The translations under genes were made by a program, and so were the position numbers. A DNA stretch of 25,776 nucleotides from an uncultured Verrucomicrobia subdivision 3 bacterium (GTDB taxonomy: Bacteria; Verrucomicrobiota; Verrucomicrobiia; Limisphaerales; DASXHY01), in NCBI GenBank assembly GCA_937890005.1, contig CALBZA010000052.1, forward strand, positions 1 through 25,776, in the 5' to 3' direction. Every line of letters begins with the position of its first letter. The first letter of the stretch is position 1. Positions 1 through 6,158 of the stretch are shown one piece after another. The notes under the pieces are model-generated. The model had not been told where the DNA came from and did no database searches. It saw only the letters and a program-made list of their open reading frames with translations.

Positions 1-55
1 TCAGGTGGCTGGTTTATTGTGCCCGTCGCTGGCTGGTTCGTAGTGCCCGCTGACA
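1..55. mobile_element. Probable terminal repeats of an IS21-like insertion sequence (end only)
   Basis: Two 19-bp direct copies starting GGCTGGTT lie at 7-25 and 31-49 with a 24-bp period and 16 of 19 matching bases. The second is followed by CTGACA ending at 55. Multiple short terminal repeats ending in CA are typical of IS21-family ends. The primase-like reading frame begins exactly at this border (from 54), as expected if the element inserted into that gene. No transposase is inside the window, so the family call rests on the repeat layout alone. Confidence 0.4.
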
Positions 56-262
56 TGTAAAGCACTTCAAAATCGGTTACGCGAATCGCACCTTGGGCTA
101 TCGGGTGCCCGAGCAGAATGCCGCCGGGATGAAGCTTCGGGCACGGTTGCAGAAAACCGGCATCTATCGCGACACCGGCCGCGAGCACACCTGAGCGGGT
201 GCGTGGTGTTTCCGATCCTGGACGGCAAAAGCAACGTGACTGAGATTTACGGCCTCGAAAAG
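54..262 (+). pseudogene. Frameshifted fragment of a Toprim/DNA-primase-like gene
   Basis: Reading from 54, one frame gives a protein-like stretch including GYANRTLGYRVPEQNAAG and RARLQKTGIYRDTGREHT before a TGA at 192-194. The adjacent frame then continues with LSGCVVFPILDGKSNVTEIYG up to about 262. Joined, the two match my memory of the N-terminal part of mobile-element-associated Toprim/primase proteins, where an EHFNGS-like segment is followed by a VFPI.D..G.VTEIYGR-like segment. The break falls just after the EH pair, so a small indel in or next to codon 189-191 explains it. The upstream part is cut off by the IS-like end and nothing recognisable follows 262. It is a dead gene remnant from an older mobile element. 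Confidence 0.6.
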
Positions 263-378
263 CAAAGTGCGACCGATGCAACCTGCGGGAGGAGCGGGCT
301 CGGTGCGTTCCTGAGAAAGCTTTTGCATCACGCGTCGGTGGCGAATGAATTGAATGAACGTGAAAAAGGAAATTACCC

Positions 379-408
379 TTGCGCCGGCTGCGAGAGATGG
401 TTCATTAT
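379..408 (+). promoter_or_regulatory. Candidate promoter of the tRNA-Leu gene
   Basis: TTGCGC at 379-384 and CATTAT at 403-408 are separated by 18 bp, which would start transcription near 415, just ahead of the tRNA 5' end at 422. The -10 box matches the consensus at 4 of 6 positions and the -35 box only at TTG. The main support is its position. Confidence 0.35.
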
Positions 409-421
409 TCCGGCCCTGCGT

Positions 422-506
422 GCGCATATGGTGGAATTGGCAGACACGCTACTTTGAGGTGGTAGTGGAGCAATCCGTGCAGGTTCAAGTCCTGCTATGC
501 GCACCA
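422..506 (+). tRNA. tRNA-Leu(GAG)
   Basis: The acceptor stem GCGCATA (422-428) pairs with TATGCGC (496-502), followed by discriminator A503 and an encoded CCA at 504-506. The anticodon stem CTACT/GGTAG (449-453/461-465, one T-G pair) encloses loop TTGAGGT with anticodon GAG at 456-458. It reads CUC and CUU leucine codons. The T arm has stem GCAGG/CCTGC around TTCAAGT. The D-arm segment GGTGGAATTGG and a long variable region are typical of class II tRNA-Leu. All arms are intact and no intron is present. Confidence 0.97.
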
Positions 507-623
507 ATTTCTCAGCCGTTTATTTCTCAACAAGTGATTCCCAATAAAACTTCGCGCGTCGCGCGGCGCGGCTTCACACTTGATCCCATTGTCCAAACCT
601 CCGCTGTGAGAGATTGATTCAAC

Positions 624-2018
624 GTGAATACCAAAGAACTGATCCGCCTGGGCGTGCCGCCCGGTGAAGCGACCCGGCGCGGCATGGAATACATTTCCAA
701 GTACGTGCTCAAAGGATTGGATCGCTCGAAATTGAACGACGACGTCGCTGCGGTGGTGCGGAATCCAGAGCTGTTCGCGGAAGACGATCTCCGCGGCGAA
801 TTCGCGAAGGCGCTGCTCCGATCAAATCGCACCATTCGCGAAGCGCCTGCGACGTGGCGTCAGTGGGGCGAAGGTCTGGAGCCCGAGGCGATCAACCAGA
901 TGGGGCGCGCGTGTCAGTTGCCCGTGGCGGTGGCGGGTGCATTGATGCCGGATGCGCACGTCGGTTACGGCCTGCCGATCGGCGGCGTGCTGGCGACTGA
1001 AAACACTGTGATTCCTTACGCCGTGGGCGTGGACATCGCCTGCCGGATGAAACTCACCGTGCTTGATCTGCCAGTGCGCGAATTGGATCGCCAGCGCGAG
1101 AAGCTGATCAAAGCGATCGAAGCCGAAACCCGTTTTGGCGTCGGCGCCACGTTCAAACAGCGGCGTCAGCACGAAGTGATGGATGCGGACTGGTCGGTCA
1201 GCAAAGTTACGAAGGAGAACAAGGATCGCGCCTGGTCGCAGCTCGGAACCAGCGGCAGCGGAAATCATTTCGTTGAATTCGGCACGTTCACGACGGAACA
1301 GCCAATCCAGCAGCTGCCGCCCGGCGAATACGTCGCGTTGTTGAGCCACAGCGGAAGCCGTGGAACCGGCGCTTCGGTGTGTGATTACTATAGCAAGCTT
1401 GCGATGACGCAGCATCCGGACCTTCCGAAGGAACACAAACATCTCGCATGGTTGAGTCTGGATTCGGCGGAAGGCCAGGAATACTGGGCGGCCATGGAAT
1501 TGATGGGACGTTACGCGGCGGCGAATCATTCTCTCATTCACCACCACATCGCGCGTCACCTTGGGCTCGATGTGCTGCTGGACGTCGAGAATCACCACAA
1601 CTTCGCGTGGAAGGAAAAGCATGTGATCGACGGCGTGGAACGGGAGGTGATCGTGCATCGCAAAGGCGCGACGCCGGCAGGCGACGGTGTTTTCGGCATT
1701 ATTCCGGGGTCAATGGCGTCGCCCGGATTCCTCGTTCGCGGCAGGGGAAACGAAGCTTCGTTGAAATCGGCATCGCACGGTGCCGGCCGTGTGATGAGCC
1801 GCACGAAGGCGATGCAGACGTTCGAATGGGAGAAAGTAAACCGGGTGTTGAAGGAACGCGGTGTGAAGCTGATTTCCGCCGGTCTGGATGAAGTGCCGAT
1901 GGTTTACAAGGACATCCATCAAGTGATGTCTGCACAAACGGATCTTGTGGAAGTGCTCGGACGGTTTGATCCCAGGCTCGTGAAAATGGCGCCGCACGGA
2001 GAACGTCCGGAGGATTGA
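624..2018 (+). CDS. rtcB: RtcB-family RNA ligase (3'-phosphate / 5'-hydroxyl)
   Basis: RtcB joins RNA ends carrying a 3'-phosphate or 2',3'-cyclic phosphate to a 5'-hydroxyl, using GTP and Mn2+ through a guanylylated histidine, and acts in RNA repair. The 464-residue protein shows PDAHVGYGLPIGGV (109-122), the metal site GVDIAC (135-140), GSGNHFVEF (211-219), HSGSRGTG (242-249), ENHHNF (322-327), HRKGATPAG (345-353), PGSMASPGFLVRG (361-373) and SASHGAGR (382-389), where H385 is the expected guanylylated residue. All catalytic motifs look intact. An N-terminal extension of about 90 residues precedes the core, as in the longer bacterial subgroup. The GTG at 624 is the first start in frame; ATG 684 is an alternative. 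No RtcA or archease partner is nearby. The tRNA-Leu gene lies about 120 bp upstream, which may be chance. Confidence 0.95.
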   Translation: MNTKELIRLGVPPGEATRRGMEYISKYVLKGLDRSKLNDDVAAVVRNPELFAEDDLRGEFAKALLRSNRTIREAPATWRQWGEGLEPEAINQMGRACQLPVAVAGALMPDAHVGYGLPIGGVLATENTVIPYAVGVDIACRMKLTVLDLPVRELDRQREKLIKAIEAETRFGVGATFKQRRQHEVMDADWSVSKVTKENKDRAWSQLGTSGSGNHFVEFGTFTTEQPIQQLPPGEYVALLSHSGSRGTGASVCDYYSKLAMTQHPDLPKEHKHLAWLSLDSAEGQEYWAAMELMGRYAAANHSLIHHHIARHLGLDVLLDVENHHNFAWKEKHVIDGVEREVIVHRKGATPAGDGVFGIIPGSMASPGFLVRGRGNEASLKSASHGAGRVMSRTKAMQTFEWEKVNRVLKERGVKLISAGLDEVPMVYKDIHQVMSAQTDLVEVLGRFDPRLVKMAPHGERPED

Positions 2019-2054
2019 TCGCCACGGATTCCTTTCTGAAGCCGGTGAGATCTC

Positions 2055-2079
2055 AAAAAAGTCCCGCATTTTGACGGGA
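2055..2079 (-). terminator. Rho-independent terminator for the 2091-2525 gene
   Basis: On the minus strand a TCCCG/CGGGA stem (2075-2079 with 2062-2066) has an 8-base loop and is followed by six T residues (2055-2060). It lies about 10 bp past the stop codon at 2091. The stem is short but the T tract is on the correct side for the minus strand. The plus-strand rtcB has no T run after this stem. Confidence 0.55.
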
Positions 2080-2090
2080 TTCCCTGAGCG

Positions 2091-2525
2091 TCACTTCCGT
2101 TGATTTACATCTGAATGCCAGTGACGCGCCACTTCCGCGTGCGCCATCACCACATCCGGATCGCGCTGCAGTGCATCGAAATAATGCCGGGAGAAACCTT
2201 CGCCCGCCTCGGAAGCGGTCAGCAGCGCACGGGTCTGTTTCACCACGGCGTCCATGTTCGCTTCCGTCACAGGCCGATCCTTTTCCTCCAGCGTTTCATC
2301 GATGGAAACGATGAGCTGCGACAGCGGCTGAAGCCACGCAAACCAGGGATCGCGGGTGAGCAGCTGAAGAAAGTGGTTGGGCGACTGGATCGGGCCGACG
2401 GTCTGCTCGTAGCTGACGCGTTCGGAATCGACCAGCGCTTTGTGCAGTCCAAGCAGTGGCAGGCGGAACTGTTCCAGTTTGACTCGAATGGGATTGATCA
2501 CGAGCGAAATTTCGTTTGTTTTCAA
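2091..2525 (-). CDS. Hypothetical cytosolic protein, 144 aa
   Basis: I cannot assign a function. The protein has no signal peptide and no membrane segment. It appears mostly helical, with a conserved-looking middle section LLTRDPWFAWLQPLSQLIVSIDE-like in character (tryptophan- and proline-marked helices) and a charged C-terminus. The layout recalls short hypothetical proteins seen in Acidobacteria and Verrucomicrobia (from memory, not checked). The first start is TTG at 2525, just after an in-frame stop; GTG at 2501 is an alternative. It converges with rtcB, diverges from the lipoprotein at 2645, and has its own downstream terminator, so it is probably a single-gene transcript. The consistent codon pattern and terminator support a real gene. 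Confidence 0.75.
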   Translation of the reverse strand: MKTNEISLVINPIRVKLEQFRLPLLGLHKALVDSERVSYEQTVGPIQSPNHFLQLLTRDPWFAWLQPLSQLIVSIDETLEEKDRPVTEANMDAVVKQTRALLTASEAGEGFSRHYFDALQRDPDVVMAHAEVARHWHSDVNQRK

Positions 2526-2644
2526 ATGACGTCAATCCCCGGTGAACCGCCGGCGATGATTTTCCTGGGAAGCAGGCTTGCGTCGTTGCGCCGTGCTGTG
2601 CGATAGGAGGAGTCGTTCGTCGAACCAATGGATGCGTCAAGGCC

Positions 2645-2893
2645 ATGAAACTCATCACTGCTCTTCTGCTGGCCGGAGCTGTCACGCTTTGTGGCTGCGC
2701 CCGGAAATACACCATCACCACCAACTCCGGCGGCCAGATCGTCACGCGCGGGAAACCGAAGCTTGAGAACGGCTACTATCGTTACAAGGACACTCAGGGC
2801 GAGTGGCAGAAGGTCCCGGCGGGCCGCATCCGTGAAATCGCGCCGTCATCGATGGTCAACGCTCCGAGCGACCGTTATCCGGGTGCGAGGTGA
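2645..2893 (+). CDS. Small YgdI/YgdR-like lipoprotein
   Basis: The 82-residue product has a short signal peptide ending in lipobox LCGC, with lipidated cysteine C18. The mature part reads YTITTNSGGQIVTRGKPK, then GYYRYKDTQGEWQKVPAGRI. This is the small SH3-like fold of the YgdI/YgdR family: a YxxxTxxG start, a TxGKPK turn, and a YKDxxG segment before a short final strand. Family members are abundant small envelope lipoproteins of unknown role. The C-terminal 15 residues are extra and proline/serine-rich. The start is the only ATG that gives an intact signal peptide. It sits alone between a divergent gene and the biosynthetic operon, 170 bp from the latter. Confidence 0.8.
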   Translation: MKLITALLLAGAVTLCGCARKYTITTNSGGQIVTRGKPKLENGYYRYKDTQGEWQKVPAGRIREIAPSSMVNAPSDRYPGAR

Positions 2894-3063
2894 TGGGCTG
2901 GTGCGCGATGACTTTCGACGGCGCAGGGTAGTCATGGATCACCCGCGAGTTGCCGAATCATCCGCTTTTTATTTGAAAACGTCGCTTAGTTCTTGCGCCT
3001 TGCTCTCCTTTCGCCAGACTCCCGCCAATCCCACTCGCGAGCGAACTGAATAATTTTTTGCGC

Positions 3064-4215
3064 ATGGAAAACAAACCCCTTCCGCCACACTATCAATTTT
3101 ATCTGACCGGTCGTGATCCTCTCGCGTCGGGTCTGCCGCCGAAGCGCCCGGTTATCGGCGTGCTGACCGGGAACGGCATCGGGCCGGAAGTGATCAGCGC
3201 GGCGCTTCGAGTGGCGGCGGCGGTGACCAAAGTGTGCGGCCTTGATCTGGAGCTGCGTTACGGAGGATTGATCGGCGAACACGCCGAGGCGGAAAATCTG
3301 CCGACGCTTCCCGAGAATGTGATTCAATTCTGTTCTGAAATCTTTTCAGCCGGCGGCGCGGTTTTGAACGGTCCAGGGGGAGGGCGATACGTTTACGACC
3401 TGCGCAAAGAATTTGATCTGTTCTGCAAGTTCGTTCCCGTCCAGCCGTGGCCCCAGCTTGCCAATGCCGGCAAACTCGTTGGCAGCCATCTCAAAGATGT
3501 CAACATGCTCATCGTCCGCGACAACATTGGCGGCGTTTACCAGGGAGAATGGTCGGAAGCTGTAGGGCAGGAGGGACGGATCGCGGAACATCGTTTTTTC
3601 TACACCGAATCGCAGATTTACCGGCTCGTGGAAATCGCGGCCCGGGCGGCGGCGCACCGGCGCGGACGCCTGCACGTCATCGTCAAGGAAGGCGGCGTGC
3701 CGGGGATCAGCGCGCTCTGGCGTGATGTCAGCCTTGCGGTGGCGCGAAAATTTTCGGTGAAGGCGACGATCATGAACGTGGATCTCGCCGCTTACGAACT
3801 GATTCAACATCCGCAGCTGTTCGACGTCCTTGTCGCGCCGAATCTGATCGGCGACATCATGGCCGACGTCGCCGGCGTGCTGGTGGCGTCGCGCGGGTTG
3901 ACCTTCTCCGGCAATTTCACTCCCGAAGGCCATGGCGTGTATCAGACGAATCATGGTTGCGCGCATGATCTCGCGGGAACGGATCGCGCGAATCCCGCCG
4001 GACAGATTCTTTCCATGGCCATGTTGCTTCGTGAAAGCTTCGGACTGGATCGCGCCGCCGACTTGATCGAGCGCGCGCTCGCCCGCTGCTGGACCGAAGG
4101 ATGGCGGACGGAAGACATTGCAGAACCCGGTTGTTCGACACTCGGCACGCAAGCCATGGGCGATCGCGTCGTTGAACAGGTGTTCCGTCTTGCGGAAGAG
4201 CAGTTGCCGGCATGA
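3064..4215 (+). CDS. Isocitrate/isopropylmalate-family dehydrogenase, divergent
   Basis: Family members oxidise a 2-hydroxy acid with NAD(P)+ and often decarboxylate the product. From ATG 3064 the protein has 383 residues with GVLTGNGIGPEV (33-43), catalytic R152 and Y159 in VRDNIGGVYQG, K208 in VKEGGVPG, and metal aspartates D240, D264 and D268 (NLIGDIMADVAG). R114 of the LRKEFDLF helix is kept. The second substrate-binding arginine, expected in a NLRP-type motif, is V124 in KFVPV. The nucleotide loop reads TNHGCAHDLAG instead of the usual P.HGSAPDIAG. It is therefore probably active but on a different substrate from LeuB or Icd. Its stop overlaps the next gene's start (ATGA at 4212), making it the first gene of a coupled three-gene operon. 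TTG 3058 is an alternative start. Confidence 0.88.
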   Translation: MENKPLPPHYQFYLTGRDPLASGLPPKRPVIGVLTGNGIGPEVISAALRVAAAVTKVCGLDLELRYGGLIGEHAEAENLPTLPENVIQFCSEIFSAGGAVLNGPGGGRYVYDLRKEFDLFCKFVPVQPWPQLANAGKLVGSHLKDVNMLIVRDNIGGVYQGEWSEAVGQEGRIAEHRFFYTESQIYRLVEIAARAAAHRRGRLHVIVKEGGVPGISALWRDVSLAVARKFSVKATIMNVDLAAYELIQHPQLFDVLVAPNLIGDIMADVAGVLVASRGLTFSGNFTPEGHGVYQTNHGCAHDLAGTDRANPAGQILSMAMLLRESFGLDRAADLIERALARCWTEGWRTEDIAEPGCSTLGTQAMGDRVVEQVFRLAEEQLPA

Positions 4216-6158
4216 AAGCTGTCCTTCTGCTGATCGATCTGCAGAACGACTTCCTTGCCACGCCCGACCTTCAACCGAATGCCGGTGTTCTGATCCGCGA
4301 TGCATCGCGGCTGTTGAACAAAGCCCGCGAATTGAACCTCCCCGTCGTCCACGTCTGGACCACTGTGGATCGCGCCGACGACAAACGACTGCCGCACTGG
4401 AAGGCGGCCAATCGTAGGATGTGCGAGCGCGGGACCGAAGGACACGCGCCGCCCGTTCCGCTTCAACCCGGCAGCGCTGAAACAGTCGTCCACAAAAGCG
4501 GTTTCAATGCGTTTGCCGGAGATTCTCTCGACGAAGTTCTGCGGAAGCTTCACTGCGACGCTGTCATTCTCGCGGGCGTACATCTGCACACCTGCGTTCG
4601 AATGGCGGCGACCGAAGCGCTTGAGCGTCAGTTGAAAGTGTTCATCGCGGAAGACGCCACAGGCAGCAATGATCCCGTTCACGCCGCCGCGGTTCGTCGA
4701 TGGTTGAGCGAACGGACGGTGACTTTTGAAAACAGCTCTGCCCTGTTGCAACGAGTCAGCGGTAGCAGCGCATCGCTCGAACACCGCTCGCCGCTGAACT
4801 CGGAGTTTTTGTTTCAGGTTCCCATCTCGGGCAGCGCGGATATCGAGAACGCGGTGTCGTCTGTAGCGAAAGGTTGGAATCAATGGCGCGAAACCGGCAT
4901 CCGTGAACGGGCTGAAAAACTGAATCGTCTCGCCGAACTGATCGAGAAATCCGAGGCGTCGCTTGCGGAAGACATTGTCAGCGACATCGGCAAACCAATC
5001 ATTCAGGCACGCGAGGAATTGCGGCGTGCAGCTGCCAATGTGCGCGATGTGGTCCGGCGGGCGTTGGAAATGACGTCGATTTCAGAGCCGGCGGGAACGG
5101 TTCGCCGTGAGCCGGTGGGCGTGATCGCTCTCATTTCTCCGTGGAACAATCCAGTGGCGATTCCAATCGGCAAAATCGCGCCGGCACTTGCGTATGGAAA
5201 TGTCGTGGTCTGGAAACCGGCGCCGTCAGCCACGCGAATTTCTCAACGTGTCCTTGAGCTGCTGGTCACCGCCGGTGTTCCAGACGACGCGGTCAGGCTG
5301 GTTTGCGGCGACCACGTGACGGCGCAGGCTGTGGCAGCGCATTCCAGTGTTCACGCGGTCACTTTTACAGGATCGCTGGCGGGCGGATTTGCATTGCAGG
5401 AAATTTGTTCGCGCCGGCTTATTCCGTTGCAGGCTGAGTTGAGCGGAAACAACGCGGCCATTGTTTGGGAAGATGCCGGTTTTGATGAAGCCGCGGCGCA
5501 GATCGTTTCCGGAGCATTTGGCTTCAGCGGCCAGCGGTGCACCGCAAATCGACGCGTGATTGTTCCTCGCGACCTGCAGAAATCGTTCGTCGAACAGCTG
5601 AGATCCGCAGCAGAAAAAATGGTGCTGGGCGATCCGTATGACGAACGAACTGAAATTGGACCGATGATCAGCACGGCCCGGCGCGACGAGGCTGAAGCAA
5701 CTGTTCTCGAAGCTGCCGACTTCGGGTGTTCGGTTCTTCGAACACACAGCGTGCTGTCGCGTGAAACCTGGTTCACGCGCGGCGCCTACATGCAGCCGGC
5801 AATCATCTGTTGCGAGCAACCCGATGCCGCGATCGTTCAGGAGGAATCGATGGCGCCGATCCTTGTGGTGCAGCCTGCGGACGATTTCGATCACGCCATT
5901 CAACTTGCGAATGGCGTTCGACACGGTCTGATTGCGGCGTTGTTCACGCATTCGAAACCGCTCCAGAAACAGTTTCTTTTCGAAGCGCGCGCCGGGATTT
6001 TGAAATTGAACAGCGCCACGGCGGGCGTCGATGTCACGTTGCCGTTCGGCGGGTGGAAGGCGTCGCACGTCGGACCTCCGGAACATGGTGTCGGTGACGT
6101 CCTTTTCTACACGCGGATGCAGGCGCTTTACGGCTTTACGCAGCCGTGCAACGGATGA
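4212..6158 (+). CDS. Isochorismatase-like cysteine hydrolase fused to aldehyde dehydrogenase
   Basis: This is a 648-residue fusion. Residues 1-185 form an isochorismatase-like hydrolase with triad D9 (LLLIDLQNDF), K95 (VVHKSGFNAF) and C128 (GVHLHTCVRM). The cysteine at the nucleophile position points to amide or carbamoyl hydrolysis of the nicotinamidase type rather than true isochorismate cleavage. A linker of about 15 residues follows. Residues 200-648 are a full NAD(P)-dependent aldehyde dehydrogenase with N312 (SPWNNP), K335 (WKPAP), FTGS (385-388), general base E409 (AELSGNN) and nucleophile C443 (GQRCTANR). Both halves look catalytically complete. No frameshift separates them, so the fusion appears genuine. 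It overlaps its neighbours by ATGA at both ends, which implies coupled translation. A plausible role is to free an amide or amine group and oxidise an aldehyde to the acid used by the next protein; the substrate is unknown. Confidence 0.9.
   Translation: MKAVLLLIDLQNDFLATPDLQPNAGVLIRDASRLLNKARELNLPVVHVWTTVDRADDKRLPHWKAANRRMCERGTEGHAPPVPLQPGSAETVVHKSGFNAFAGDSLDEVLRKLHCDAVILAGVHLHTCVRMAATEALERQLKVFIAEDATGSNDPVHAAAVRRWLSERTVTFENSSALLQRVSGSSASLEHRSPLNSEFLFQVPISGSADIENAVSSVAKGWNQWRETGIRERAEKLNRLAELIEKSEASLAEDIVSDIGKPIIQAREELRRAAANVRDVVRRALEMTSISEPAGTVRREPVGVIALISPWNNPVAIPIGKIAPALAYGNVVVWKPAPSATRISQRVLELLVTAGVPDDAVRLVCGDHVTAQAVAAHSSVHAVTFTGSLAGGFALQEICSRRLIPLQAELSGNNAAIVWEDAGFDEAAAQIVSGAFGFSGQRCTANRRVIVPRDLQKSFVEQLRSAAEKMVLGDPYDERTEIGPMISTARRDEAEATVLEAADFGCSVLRTHSVLSRETWFTRGAYMQPAIICCEQPDAAIVQEESMAPILVVQPADDFDHAIQLANGVRHGLIAALFTHSKPLQKQFLFEARAGILKLNSATAGVDVTLPFGGWKASHVGPPEHGVGDVLFYTRMQALYGFTQPCNG

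Noticed and set aside
822..1658. Long minus-strand open frame (278 codons) inside rtcB
   Set aside because: It lies fully opposite rtcB, has histidine/arginine-rich composition typical of antisense frames in GC-rich genes, and shows no known motif.
4212..4790. Siderophore-type isochorismatase making 2,3-dihydroxybenzoate
   Set aside because: The domain keeps a nucleophilic cysteine that true isochorismatases replace with glycine, and no isochorismate synthase or dihydroxybenzoate dehydrogenase is nearby.
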